From: Micromonospora zingiberis
Lineage (GTDB): Bacteria > Actinomycetota > Actinomycetes > Mycobacteriales > Micromonosporaceae
Reading direction: 5' to 3'
Length of the DNA stretch: 64,000 nt
Assembly: GCF_004331455.1 (NCBI RefSeq)
Contig: NZ_SJJR01000006.1
Coordinates: 124,001-188,000, forward strand
Shown: positions 10,095-18,001 of the stretch, in pieces
Numbering within the stretch: position 1 is the stretch's first letter
How the letters are laid out: every line of letters begins with the position of its first letter
Position numbers and translations under genes: made by a program
Notes under the pieces: model-generated
Database searches by the model: none
What the model saw: the letters and a program-made list of their open reading frames with translations, nothing else
Told to the model about the DNA's origin: nothing

Positions 10095-10123
10095 TTGACA
10101 TGCGATGCACGGCGCCCTAGATT
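10095..10123 (+). promoter_or_regulatory. Early lytic promoter (PR)
   Basis: A near-consensus promoter: TTGACA (10095-10100), 17 bp, TAGATT (10118-10123). Transcription would begin about 7 bp downstream, at the ATG of the Cro/Xis-like gene at 10131, so this message too is probably leaderless. It is flanked by operator-like dyads at 10078-10094 and 10124-10140. Confidence 0.75.
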
Positions 10124-10130
10124 CCTGTGC

Positions 10131-10328
10131 ATGACACAGGATCCCCTGTTCCTCACGCCACGGCAGGCCGCCAAGCGACTGGCTGCCGCAGGGCTTCAGA
10201 TCACCGAAGACACCGTACGACGCTGGGCGCGGATCGGGCAGATCGAGCGCATCCGCACGCCCAGCGGCCAGTACCTCATTCACCGCGACGTCGTCGACGG
10301 GCTGCTCTCCAGCACCACGGCCGCGTGA
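10131..10328 (+). CDS. Cro- or excisionase-like helix-turn-helix protein
   Basis: A 65-residue protein with a MerR/Xis-type winged helix: TPRQAAKRLAAAGLQITEDTVRRWARIG followed in the wing by SGQYLIHRDVVDGLL. I chose ATG 10131 because it sits at the predicted transcription start of PR; the frame is open further upstream without a ribosome site. Divergent from the repressor and first in the early operon, the position fits a Cro-like antirepressor or the recombination directionality factor. The fold (MerR-type HTH) is common in actinophage excisionases. It ends in an ATGA overlap with the next gene. Confidence 0.75.
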   Translation: MTQDPLFLTPRQAAKRLAAAGLQITEDTVRRWARIGQIERIRTPSGQYLIHRDVVDGLLSSTTAA

Positions 10329-10600
10329 TGTCGCACCCCATCGGCCCTGCCGGGCCTGCCCCCAGTGGAGGCGCAGGAACCGGCCCGGGACGTCGCGGCG
10401 GACCGCCGCAGATCCCCGCGCCGATCCAGCCGTCGCCGGGCGCCCCGCAGCCCAGCTTCGTCCAGGCGATGGTCGCCCACGCCTCCACCACCCGCACCGG
10501 CCGGGCCGCCCTCGCCGCCATCTGGCTCGGCCTGCTCATCACCACGGCCGGCATCTGGCAGCTCCAGCGCGAGCTGTCCCGCCACCCCCTGGCGGCCTGA
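10328..10600 (+). CDS. Small phage membrane protein
   Basis: A 90-residue protein with a proline- and glycine-rich N-terminal half and one clear transmembrane helix near the C-terminus (RAALAAIWLGLLITTAGIWQ). The start ATG overlaps the stop of the Cro/Xis-like gene (ATGA). No family recognised. The early position and single helix would fit a superinfection-exclusion or host-takeover protein, but that is only a guess. Confidence 0.65.
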   Translation: MSHPIGPAGPAPSGGAGTGPGRRGGPPQIPAPIQPSPGAPQPSFVQAMVAHASTTRTGRAALAAIWLGLLITTAGIWQLQRELSRHPLAA

Positions 10601-10695
10601 GCACCACCCCGGCCCGATCCCGGGTCCGGACAGCACTAGCGCCCCGCCATCCCGGCAAGGACGTAAGCGGAGCGCCAGATCCCAGGGAGTATCCC

Positions 10696-11331
10696 ATGAA
10701 CCGCAGCACCACCATCAGCCCCGGCATCAGCGCCGCGATGCGCGTTGGCCGCGAGCTGCTCACCGCCGGCTGGGTGTACGACGGCAACACCCCGATGACC
10801 GACGGCACCGTTGAGCGGCTGCTGCTGCACCCGGCGGGCCGGCAGATCGTCGTCACCAGCCGCGACGGCGACAGCCACGACCTGACCATGACCGGCCTGT
10901 CGCTGGAGGACGTGGCGGACGCGATCACCGCCGCCGGGCTCACCACGACCGCCGAGGCCGCGCAGGGCGCCCCGGGCGAGCCCGCCGGCCCGCAGACCCT
11001 CCAGCACAAGCTGGCCGCCGAACTGATCCACCTCGCCCACGCCGTCGTCCGCCTGGACCTGCCGCTCGGCCGGTGCATGAACCTGGGCATCGGCGTGCTC
11101 GACAACCGGGCCGACCTCGACCGCTGGGCCGAGCACCTCGGCAGCACGGTCGAGGTGGACAGCAACGGCATCCCGCACACCACGCACTCGACGCCCCTGC
11201 CCGAGGGGCCGTACGGCGCGTCGCTGAACGTCACCGCGCAGGCCCCGAAGGACACCCGATCCGAGGTGGAGCGGCTGCGCGCCCGCGTCGCCGAGCTGGA
11301 AGCGCAGCAGTCCACCGGCGGTGCCCGGTGA
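10696..11331 (+). CDS. Hypothetical early phage protein with C-terminal coiled coil
   Basis: A 211-residue protein without a recognised family. The N-terminal 80 residues look like a small alpha/beta domain (TMTGLSLEDVADAITAAGL), and the last 30 residues form a likely coiled coil (SEVERLRARVAELEAQQ). An upstream AG-rich stretch (CAGGGAGT, about 10682-10689) can serve as ribosome site. It overlaps the next gene by 4 bp (GTGA), so it belongs to the early operon. Confidence 0.7.
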   Translation: MNRSTTISPGISAAMRVGRELLTAGWVYDGNTPMTDGTVERLLLHPAGRQIVVTSRDGDSHDLTMTGLSLEDVADAITAAGLTTTAEAAQGAPGEPAGPQTLQHKLAAELIHLAHAVVRLDLPLGRCMNLGIGVLDNRADLDRWAEHLGSTVEVDSNGIPHTTHSTPLPEGPYGASLNVTAQAPKDTRSEVERLRARVAELEAQQSTGGAR

Positions 11332-11585
11332 CGATGCCCGACGGCACCCCGCAGGGCCCCTGGCACCCCCGCCAGACCGAGACGAAGACCGTGTTCCCCG
11401 CGCAGACCCTCGCCGTCACCGTGCCGGACCTGCCGTGCGGGCACATCCCGGGGGACCTCCACGACGGCGAGTGCGCCTACTGGTGGGGGGTCGCGGCCGG
11501 GGAGTACGCCGCCCCGGTGATCACCCTGCCGCCGCACGCCGACATCCCCGCGCTGACCGACCCGGCGCTGCGGGAGGTGGCCTGA
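11328..11585 (+). CDS. Hypothetical early phage protein
   Basis: An 85-residue protein starting with GTG that overlaps the previous stop (GTGA); an ATG two codons later (11334) is an alternative. It contains CGHIPGDLHDGEC, a possible metal-binding Cys/His cluster, followed by aromatic residues (YWWGVA). No function recognised. Confidence 0.6.
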   Translation: MTMPDGTPQGPWHPRQTETKTVFPAQTLAVTVPDLPCGHIPGDLHDGECAYWWGVAAGEYAAPVITLPPHADIPALTDPALREVA

Positions 11586-11586
11586 G

Positions 11587-12087
11587 ATGGCTCTCCACCC
11601 GACCAAGACCCGCATCGCCCTGCTCGACGAGGTGCGCGCCAGTCACATCCGGCGCGAGTACCGCACGGAGTCTCCGGATCGCGACTTTGACATCCAGGCC
11701 GAAGTACGGGTGAACGCCCGCATCGCCGCCGCCGAGCAGGCCGGCTGGGTCGAGCTGGAGGAGAAGACGTACTCGACGGGCACTCAGGGACTCCTGGTGC
11801 GGTACTGGCGGCTGACCGACGCCGGGCGGAAGGTGCTCGACGGCGAGGCCACCCGGTACCGGGTCGAGTTCGCCCGCATCGGCCGCAAGCACCACGTGGC
11901 GCCGTTCGGGCCGATCGTTTCCGGACCGGACCACGCCGAGCGGATCGCTGAGGCGGTGCACCGGTACGCCGGCCGACACCTCAACTCCCGGTTCTTCGAC
12001 GTGGACGTGGACCTGGCCGCAGGCAAGGGCTGGATCGAGGGTGGCCGGTTCGGCACGTTCACCGTCACCCGGGTCGGTGTCGAGTGA
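11587..12087 (+). CDS. Hypothetical phage protein, possibly winged-helix
   Basis: A 166-residue protein. Residues about 5-80 resemble a winged-helix domain: an N-terminal helix-rich part followed by VELEEKTYSTGTQGLLVRYW and LTDAGRKVL, a pattern seen in DNA-binding proteins of the MarR/PadR fold. The rest is not recognised. It begins one base after the previous stop and ends in a GTGA overlap with the next gene. DNA binding is an inference from a loose pattern only. Confidence 0.65.
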   Translation: MALHPTKTRIALLDEVRASHIRREYRTESPDRDFDIQAEVRVNARIAAAEQAGWVELEEKTYSTGTQGLLVRYWRLTDAGRKVLDGEATRYRVEFARIGRKHHVAPFGPIVSGPDHAERIAEAVHRYAGRHLNSRFFDVDVDLAAGKGWIEGGRFGTFTVTRVGVE

Positions 12088-12245
12088 CCGCCATCGACCG
12101 CCACGACCCGGTCCACGAGGCCCTGCGCGGCCTCGCCGCCCTCGGCCTCCTCCTCCTGACCTGCCTCGCCCTCTGGGCCCTCCTCGCCGCCGTCATCGCC
12201 GGCCTGACGTGGGTCCTCCTCCAGCTGACGGGAGCAGCACTGTGA
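12084..12245 (+). CDS. Small membrane protein
   Basis: A 53-residue ORF on GTG 12084 overlapping the previous stop by 4 bp, and overlapping the next gene's GTG (12242) by 4 bp. After a short charged start it is almost wholly hydrophobic (LRGLAALGLLLLTCLALWAL, then a second segment), predicting two membrane helices. The coupled overlaps on both sides are the main support that it is translated. Confidence 0.6.
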   Translation: MTAIDRHDPVHEALRGLAALGLLLLTCLALWALLAAVIAGLTWVLLQLTGAAL

Positions 12246-12700
12246 CCGACATCGAGCAGGCCCTCAAGGCCATCCGCCAGCGAGAGCACGACGCCACCCG
12301 AGGGCCGTGGGCCACCGGCGTCCGGTGGGAAGACCCGTACGACACCTACTGGCTGCCGATCAACACGGCGAGCACCAACGAGGACGAGCCGCACCAGCCC
12401 GACCGCGTCGCGCTCATCCGGTACCACGCCGGCGCCTTCCAGTTCCCGCACGCCGACGCGCGGGCGGACGCCGAGTTCATCGCCCACGCCCGGCAGGACA
12501 TCCCGCTGCTGCTCACCGAACTGGCGGCCTACCAGCCCGCCGTCAAGGGCCGCTACCAGCACTTCATGCACAGCTGCGGAAACGTCGAGCCGTGGGACGA
12601 GGCCGCGTACGGGCCGATCAACGAGCAGGGCTGTGACGCCTGCGAGTGCGCGCCTGACGGCACCTGGCGGCCTCTGTACGTCCGCGAGGTGACCCGGTGA
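12242..12700 (+). CDS. Hypothetical phage protein
   Basis: A 152-residue protein on GTG 12242 (GTGA overlap). It has a central motif ADARADAEFIAHARQDIPLL, resembling a conserved segment of ead/Ea22-like phage proteins, which carry DA-x-FIA-x-AR-x-DIP. The C-terminus has two CXXC-like pairs (CDACEC). The Ea22 resemblance rests on this one motif, so function is unassigned. Confidence 0.65.
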   Translation: MTDIEQALKAIRQREHDATRGPWATGVRWEDPYDTYWLPINTASTNEDEPHQPDRVALIRYHAGAFQFPHADARADAEFIAHARQDIPLLLTELAAYQPAVKGRYQHFMHSCGNVEPWDEAAYGPINEQGCDACECAPDGTWRPLYVREVTR

Positions 12701-13059
12701 CCGCCGCCACCGTTCTGCGCCGGCTCACCGGCCGCAACCAGCCCACCGACCGGTACGTGGGCCGGCACCGCGCCGACACCATCCAGCCCGTCACCGCCGA
12801 CTGGTCCCCGCTACACCCCGCCGACCGGCAGGCCCTCGCCCCCCACCACTACGCCGACCGGCACCTCCCCGCCGGCCCCGACGAGCGCACCGGCCACCTC
12901 GACCCCGAGCAGGTACGCGCCGCCAGCACCCAGGGCGGCCCGGCGCAGGCCTGCGGATCCCGGGTGGACGTGCTCGCGGAGATGCGCGCCGACCTCGCCG
13001 GACCGGCCGCCGCGCTGGTCGCCGACGCCCTCACCGACAACACCCCGGAGGAGAAGTGA
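12697..13059 (+). CDS. Hypothetical phage protein
   Basis: A 120-residue soluble protein starting at GTG 12697 in a 4-bp overlap with the previous gene. Composition is rich in Ala, Asp, Arg and Pro. No domain recognised. Member of the early operon; supported by coupled overlaps and consistent codon usage. Confidence 0.55.
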   Translation: MTAATVLRRLTGRNQPTDRYVGRHRADTIQPVTADWSPLHPADRQALAPHHYADRHLPAGPDERTGHLDPEQVRAASTQGGPAQACGSRVDVLAEMRADLAGPAAALVADALTDNTPEEK

Positions 13060-13562
13060 TGAGTGACGTCCGAGAGAAGCTCACCGAGCTACCGCCGCGC
13101 CTCAACCACGTAGGCACCAAGCTGCTCAACTGGATCGAGCACACCATGTGGGAGCACGGCCACCACGCCGACGAGGCGCTGCTGGCCATGGCCGAGGAGA
13201 TCCTGCGGCTGCGCGCCCACCTGGGCCGCCGGGAGCAGTACCTCCTCGACGAAACCGCCCTCCACCCGACCCTGCCGGCCCGGAGCGACCTCCAGTTCGG
13301 GCACGCCATCCACGCCGACACCTGCACGATGTGCGCCGACGACGCCGGACTGTTCGAGCGCCTTGAGGCGTTGGGGCGCCGCAGCGAGGCTGCCCGGGTC
13401 ACGTACGTCAGCGGCACGCACGACCTCATCAACCAGCTCGGCCAGATCAAGATGCGGGCCAAGGTCGGAGGCGAGGTGCCGACCACCGCCAAGCTGGTCG
13501 ACGCGATGCTCAAAGCGCTGGACAAGCTCGGCGCGCGTGCGCGGAAGGCGTTCCAGCAGTGA
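13059..13562 (+). CDS. Hypothetical phage protein with CXXC motif
   Basis: A 167-residue, mostly helical protein. I chose ATG 13059, which overlaps the upstream TGA by one base (TGATG); a GTG three bases earlier is also in frame. It contains HAIHADTCTMCADDAG, a possible partial zinc site, and a Lys-rich C-terminus (AMLKALDKLGARARKAF). No family recognised. Confidence 0.6.
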   Translation: MSDVREKLTELPPRLNHVGTKLLNWIEHTMWEHGHHADEALLAMAEEILRLRAHLGRREQYLLDETALHPTLPARSDLQFGHAIHADTCTMCADDAGLFERLEALGRRSEAARVTYVSGTHDLINQLGQIKMRAKVGGEVPTTAKLVDAMLKALDKLGARARKAFQQ

Positions 13563-13870
13563 TCACCGCGAAGCCGGGTAGCCGGCTGGACGAGTTGCTG
13601 GCGGCGTACGCCGAGCTGAAACCAGCGGCGGACGAGGCAGCAGCGCGACTGAAGACGGTCACCGACGCCATCAAGGCGGAGCTGACCGAGGCGGCGCCGG
13701 GCGAGCAGCGCATCGACGTGACGCACGAGGCCCTGGCGCAGCCGCTGCGGCTGTCGTACGTGGAGAGCTGGCGGCTGAACACCAAGCAACTCAAGGCCGA
13801 GGCCCCGGAGATCTACGTCCGGTTCGCGGTCAAGGGTGGCAAGTGGGAGTTGCGGGGGATCCAGCCGTGA
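13559..13870 (+). CDS. Hypothetical phage protein
   Basis: A 103-residue protein on GTG 13559 in a 4-bp overlap. The N-terminal half is a predicted long helix (LDELLAAYAELKPAADEAAA), and the C-terminal half is beta-rich (YVRFAVKGGKWELRGI). Proteins of this shape lie beside recombination or replication genes in other actinophages and may assist them, but I cannot name a family. Confidence 0.6.
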   Translation: MITAKPGSRLDELLAAYAELKPAADEAAARLKTVTDAIKAELTEAAPGEQRIDVTHEALAQPLRLSYVESWRLNTKQLKAEAPEIYVRFAVKGGKWELRGIQP

Positions 13871-14193
13871 GCGAGAACAACCGACCCTCGTACGTCGCCC
13901 TGGTGGCAGCGCTGCGGAGCGAGTTCAGCCCGCGGGCTCTGGAGGCACTGAAGATCCAGCTGGCCGAGTACCTCCACCACAGGTCGTCGATCAGCACGTT
14001 GACTCAGGCCGTCATCGACGCGGGGAGCGTCACCTACAACCCCGGCGATGACGTCCACCCGGCAGTCCGCGGCTGGTTCGACAGCAGCCTGACCGCGCAG
14101 GAGTGCACACACGGAGGCGACTGCCTCGTCCACCCCGACGCGCGCCAGGTGCACAACTTCGACGCTGAGCCGGACCGGAGGCCGCTGCCGTGA
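13867..14193 (+). CDS. Hypothetical phage protein
   Basis: A 108-residue protein on GTG 13867 (GTGA overlap). It contains RSEFSPRALEALKIQLAEYL in a helical N-terminal part and ECTHGGDCLVHPDA near the C-terminus, a Cys/His arrangement that could bind a metal. No function recognised. Confidence 0.55.
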   Translation: MSENNRPSYVALVAALRSEFSPRALEALKIQLAEYLHHRSSISTLTQAVIDAGSVTYNPGDDVHPAVRGWFDSSLTAQECTHGGDCLVHPDARQVHNFDAEPDRRPLP

Positions 14194-14453
14194 GCACCGA
14201 ATACAGGGGCATCATCGGCGCGAGCCTCCCCGAGCGCTGGCCGCAGAACAAGAAAGACGAGCTGTCCGACGCGATCTACGGGGCCCTGGACGAGCACGGG
14301 CTGATCCTCGACGGGACCGTCAACACGGTCGAGGTGACCGGTGCCCGCGTCACGGTCGAGACGGTCGAGGCGTACGGGCTGACCATCGAAGTCGACGCCA
14401 ACGGCAACGCCGTGCAGATCAGCTCCCCGTACGGCCTGGAGATCGTCGGATGA
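14190..14453 (+). CDS. Hypothetical phage protein
   Basis: An 87-residue protein on GTG 14190 (4-bp overlap). The C-terminal half is repetitive beta (VNTVEVTGARVTVETVEAYG). It immediately precedes the Cas4/RecB-like nuclease gene and overlaps it by 4 bp, so it is co-translated with it. No family recognised. Confidence 0.55.
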   Translation: MSTEYRGIIGASLPERWPQNKKDELSDAIYGALDEHGLILDGTVNTVEVTGARVTVETVEAYGLTIEVDANGNAVQISSPYGLEIVG

Positions 14454-15250
14454 CGACCGTCGAGGAGTTCATGAAGGCGGCCCCGGCCCGGCTCGGGGGT
14501 AACTCGCCCTGGGCCAGCCGGTACGCCTCGGAACTCCGGCGGGTGGTGGTCGAGCAGGCCAACGGGTCCGCCCGCAACCGGCAGCGGCACCTCGGCCCGA
14601 GCGAGCTGGGTGTGCCGTGCGACCGGCAAGTGGTCGGGAAGCTCGCCGGGCTGCCCGCGACCAACCACGTCGTGGACCCGTGGGCGTCGATCGTCGGGAC
14701 CGCGGTGCACGCCTGGCTGGCCGACGCGTTCACCGCAGCCAACGCGGGGCTGGACTTCCCCCGGTGGCTGGCCGAGCAGCGGGTCACCCCGCACCCGGAG
14801 CACCCCGGCACCGCCGACTTGTACGACGCCGTGGAAACCGCCGTCGTTGACCACAAGATTCTCGGCGAATCGTCCATGGCGAAGGTCCGCAGCAATTCCG
14901 GGCCACCCATTCACTACCAGATTCAGCTCCTGCTCTACGGCAAGGGCTACCGCATTCTCGGGCTGCCCGTGACGCGCGTCGCGCTGGCCGCCTACCCCCG
15001 GACCTCCGCCAGCCTGGACGGCCTATACGTCTGGGAGCGGGCCACGGGGCCGCAGGATGACGCACTCATCGAGGAGGTGTTCAAGCTCACCGACCGACGT
15101 AAGGCCATGGCAGAAGAAATCCTCAACGGATCGAAAACGCTCACTGACATCCCTATTACTGCCGACGACGACACCTGCTTCTTCTGCCCCTATTACCGAC
15201 CGCAATCCAAGCGCGACAACGGCCCTGGGTGTCCAGGCCCGAACAACTGA
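14450..15250 (+). CDS. Cas4/RecB-like PD-(D/E)XK exonuclease
   Basis: A 266-residue nuclease of the PD-(D/E)XK superfamily, of the type phages use for recombination and end resection. The catalytic residues appear as D123 (GTADLYD) and D134-x-K136 (VVDHK), with the QhXXY-type helix at YQIQLLLYGKGY. Four cysteines typical of a Cas4 iron-sulfur cluster are present: C57 (LGVPCDRQ), C243 and C246 (TCFFC), and C261 (GPGCPG). It sits at the head of the replication/recombination block and directly upstream of the likely ssDNA-binding protein. There are no CRISPR genes nearby, so a phage recombination role is more likely than adaptation. Confidence 0.85.
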   Translation: MTTVEEFMKAAPARLGGNSPWASRYASELRRVVVEQANGSARNRQRHLGPSELGVPCDRQVVGKLAGLPATNHVVDPWASIVGTAVHAWLADAFTAANAGLDFPRWLAEQRVTPHPEHPGTADLYDAVETAVVDHKILGESSMAKVRSNSGPPIHYQIQLLLYGKGYRILGLPVTRVALAAYPRTSASLDGLYVWERATGPQDDALIEEVFKLTDRRKAMAEEILNGSKTLTDIPITADDDTCFFCPYYRPQSKRDNGPGCPGPNN

Positions 15251-15264
15251 TCAAGGAGTAAGAA

Positions 15265-16125
15265 ATGCAGCCTCAGTACCCGACCCAGCCGATGATGCCG
15301 CAGTTCCCGCAGCAGCCCGCCTACCCGGTTCAGCAGGGGTACGCCCAGCCCCAGGCCCCGGCCTACCCCGTCCAGCAGCCCGCCTACCCGGTTCAGCAGG
15401 GGTACGCCTCGCAGCAGCCGCAGCAGTACGGGCCTCCTGCCCAGCCGCTGCCGCAGGGCACCCTGGACGGCTTCTTCGAGCAGCCGAGCAGCGGCGGAGG
15501 CCCCAGCTGGAAGTTCAACGGCAGGCCGATCGGCACCAGCTACGCCGGAATCGTGGCGCGCACTGTGACCAACGCCGACGTCCGGGCGCAGACGAACAAC
15601 GCCGGGGTGCCGCAGACCTACAAGGACGGTCGGCCGAAGCTGGTCATGGTCGTGCCGATGCAGGTCCAGCCCTCCCCGGAGTACCCGGACGGCGTGGCCG
15701 GGTGGTGGGTCAAGGGTCAGGCGCGTGACGAGCTGGCCCGGGCCATGGCCGAGGCGGGTGCCCCGGCGGGTGCCCCCGAGGCCGGCGCGGCGATCCGGGT
15801 CACGCGGATCGGCGAGCGCGCGGTGCCGGGGATGAACCCACAGCTGCTCTACCGGGTGGAGTACGTCCGGCCGGACGGGGTGGCCCCGGTGCCGCAGCAG
15901 CCCGGCGCCCCGGTCCAGGCCCCGGTGCAGATGCCGATGCCGCAGCCGGTTGCCCAGGCGGCGCCGGTCCAGCAGCCCATGCCGCAACCCGTCGCGGTAC
16001 AGCAGGCCCCGCAGCAGCCGATGCCCGCCCAGCAGCCCGCTCCGGCGGCGGCTCCGGCCGGCTTCAACGAGGAGCAGGCGGCCCTGTTCGCCCGGCTCAC
16101 CGGTGGCCAGCCGGCGGCGGTCTGA
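15265..16125 (+). CDS. Likely single-stranded DNA-binding protein with PQ-rich tails
   Basis: A 286-residue protein. The N-terminal 65 residues are PQ-rich, with the repeat QQPAYPVQQGYA twice. A beta-rich core (about residues 70-215) could be an OB fold: PSWKFNGRPIGTSYAGIVAR, then RPKLVMVVPMQ, GWWVKGQARDEL and LLYRVEYVRPD. A second PQ-rich tail follows, ending near EEQAALFARLTGG. Equivalent genes between the Cas4-like nuclease and helicase in related actinophages are annotated as ssDNA-binding; I infer the same here from fold pattern and position. The ribosome site AAGGAG lies at 15254-15259. Confidence 0.6.
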   Translation: MQPQYPTQPMMPQFPQQPAYPVQQGYAQPQAPAYPVQQPAYPVQQGYASQQPQQYGPPAQPLPQGTLDGFFEQPSSGGGPSWKFNGRPIGTSYAGIVARTVTNADVRAQTNNAGVPQTYKDGRPKLVMVVPMQVQPSPEYPDGVAGWWVKGQARDELARAMAEAGAPAGAPEAGAAIRVTRIGERAVPGMNPQLLYRVEYVRPDGVAPVPQQPGAPVQAPVQMPMPQPVAQAAPVQQPMPQPVAVQQAPQQPMPAQQPAPAAAPAGFNEEQAALFARLTGGQPAAV

Positions 16126-16137
16126 GCGGGTGACTGT

Positions 16138-16169
16138 CCGGCCCGGGGCCCTTCCCCGCCTCGGGCCGG
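16138..16169 (+). terminator. GC-rich hairpin between early genes
   Basis: CCGGCCCG (16138-16145) pairs with CGGGCCGG (16162-16169) in the 97-bp gap before the helicase gene. There is no following T-run, so it could be a pause or processing site rather than a full terminator. Confidence 0.35.
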
Positions 16170-16222
16170 GCGGTGACCTTCCCGGACCTTCCCTGCACCC
16201 GACTCCCACCACGGAGGTGACC

Positions 16223-18001
16223 GTGACGTACGTAGATCCTCCGTCGGCCGCGCTCCACGGTGAGCTGACCGCCGACGGTACGCAAATCGTCCTGATCGGC
16301 GTCGGCCCCGACCCGGCCATCGCCCAGATGGCGGACCGGCTCCAGCTCGCCACCCCGCTGATCAAGCCGAGCAACCCGCCCGGCGCGCTCGTGCTCCCGG
16401 CGACCTGGGCGGCCGTCGTGCAGCTCTCCCACCTGTTCGGCGCCGTCTGGCGACCTGGGCCGCGTCTGCTCGGCTGGCTGGCCGAGGAAATGCGACTGCG
16501 TACCCAGCCCGGCACCGAGCTGACCGTGACCCTGCCCGAGGGGCTGGTGCTCCGCCCGTACCAGGTCGAGGGCGCGCGGATGATCGCGGCGATGGGCCGG
16601 GCGCTGCTCTTCGACGACCCCGGTGCGGGCAAGACCATCACCACCATCCTCGGGCTGCTCGAACGGGCCGCCGCCGGGCACCAGGTCGCTCCGGTCGTCG
16701 TCATCGCCCCGGCGTCGGTCGTGGACCCGTGGATCGACGCGTGGCGCACCTGGGCTCCCGACTGGCGGGTCAACGCCTGGCGGGGTACCCCGGACCACCG
16801 GCGGCGGCTCGCGGCTCGTCCGGCCGGCACGGCGGCGCACGTCGTGGTCGCCAGCTACGACACCGCGCGGATGGACGCCGCCAAGGGCAAGCCCCTCGAC
16901 CGGCTCGGCGCCCGGACCGTCGTCGTGGACGAGTGCCACCTGATCAAGTCGGCGAGCGCCGCCCGGTCCATCGCCGCCCGCAGGCTGGCGAAGCGGGCCG
17001 ACAACTTCGTCGCGCTGTCCGGTACCCCGATCACCCACCACCCGGGCGACCTCTGGCCGACCCTGGAGGCCCTCGCGCCCACGGCGTGGCCGTCCGGGGA
17101 GCGGTGGAAGGCACGGTACTGCGTGACCATCCCCGGCGACTACAGCGCCCGGGTGATCGGCCTCAACGACGCCGCCGAGCCGGAGTTCCGGGCCACGCTG
17201 CTCGGCCAGCACCGCCGGGTCGCCAAGGCCGACGTCCTCACCCAACTCCCGCCGAAGGTCTACAGCGTCCGCCAGGTCGAGCTGCCTCCGGCGTACCGCA
17301 AGGCGTACGACCAGCTGGAGCGCCAGATGATCGCGCAACTGCCCGATGGGGAGGAGTTGTCGGTCATGTCGGTGCTCGCCCAGCTCACCCGGCTGTCCCA
17401 GCTCGCCAGCGCGGCGGCCGACGTCACCGTGACCCGGGAGCCCGGTCCTGACGGGGAGATGCAGGGGCGCACCGAGGTGCGGCTCAAGGCTCCGAGCTGG
17501 AAGGTCGACGCGCTCCTGGAGGTGCTCGCCGAGCGGCCCGGCTCCCCGGTGGTCGCCTTCGCGCCGTCCCGTCAGCTCATGGCCCTCGCGGGCGAGCAGG
17601 CCACCAAGGTGGGCTTGCAGGTCGGCTACGTGATGGGCGGACAGTCCATGCGCGAGCGCACCGAGACCGTCGAACGGTTCCAGAAGGGCAAGCTCGACCT
17701 GCTCTGCGTCACCACCGGAGCCGGCGGGGTGGGCCTGACCCTGACCGCCGCGCGGACCGTGGTGTTCCTCCAGCGGCCCTGGTCGCTCGTCGAGGCGACC
17801 CAGGCCGAGGACCGCTGCCACCGCATCGGCAGCGAGATCCACGACTCCATCGAGGTGGTGGACATCGTCGCCACCGACACCATCGACGCCCGCGTGCGCT
17901 CGGTGCTGCACGAGAAGGCGGGCCAGTTGGCCGACCTGCTCAAAGATCCGCGACTCGTCACCCAGCTCCTGGGTGGATCAACCCCTCGAAAGGCGGCCTG
18001 A
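16223..18001 (+). CDS. SNF2/DEAD-type superfamily 2 helicase
   Basis: A 592-residue SF2 helicase. GTG 16223 is preceded by the strong ribosome site ACGGAGG (16211-16217); the frame is open further upstream but there it reads as a shadow of the preceding gene. Motif I is DDPGAGKTIT, motif II is DECHLIKS (DEAH-like DECH), motif III is LSGTPI, and motif VI is TQAEDRCHRIG. An N-terminal extension of about 100 residues precedes the helicase core. Proteins of this type remodel or unwind DNA during phage replication and recombination. It ends in an ATG overlap with the RuvC-like gene. Confidence 0.88.
   Translation: MTYVDPPSAALHGELTADGTQIVLIGVGPDPAIAQMADRLQLATPLIKPSNPPGALVLPATWAAVVQLSHLFGAVWRPGPRLLGWLAEEMRLRTQPGTELTVTLPEGLVLRPYQVEGARMIAAMGRALLFDDPGAGKTITTILGLLERAAAGHQVAPVVVIAPASVVDPWIDAWRTWAPDWRVNAWRGTPDHRRRLAARPAGTAAHVVVASYDTARMDAAKGKPLDRLGARTVVVDECHLIKSASAARSIAARRLAKRADNFVALSGTPITHHPGDLWPTLEALAPTAWPSGERWKARYCVTIPGDYSARVIGLNDAAEPEFRATLLGQHRRVAKADVLTQLPPKVYSVRQVELPPAYRKAYDQLERQMIAQLPDGEELSVMSVLAQLTRLSQLASAAADVTVTREPGPDGEMQGRTEVRLKAPSWKVDALLEVLAERPGSPVVAFAPSRQLMALAGEQATKVGLQVGYVMGGQSMRERTETVERFQKGKLDLLCVTTGAGGVGLTLTAARTVVFLQRPWSLVEATQAEDRCHRIGSEIHDSIEVVDIVATDTIDARVRSVLHEKAGQLADLLKDPRLVTQLLGGSTPRKAA

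Larger units (their letters stand above)
10021..10140. promoter_or_regulatory. Operator sites of the lysis-lysogeny switch
   Basis: Three 17-bp dyads share the plan CCTGTG-N5-CACAGG. The site at 10124-10140 is perfect and covers the start of the Cro/Xis-like gene. The site at 10078-10094 has CCTGTG-N5-CACGAC and lies just upstream of the PR -35 box. The site at 10021-10037 has GCTGTC-N5-CACAGG and covers the repressor start and -10 box. The layout fits a repressor that shuts PR and controls its own promoter. Which protein binds each site is inferred. Confidence 0.6.

Noticed and set aside
9996..10130. Longer form of the Cro/Xis-like protein starting at 9996
   Set aside because: The upstream extension would cross the repressor start and all promoter elements; the HTH domain and PR promoter support ATG 10131.
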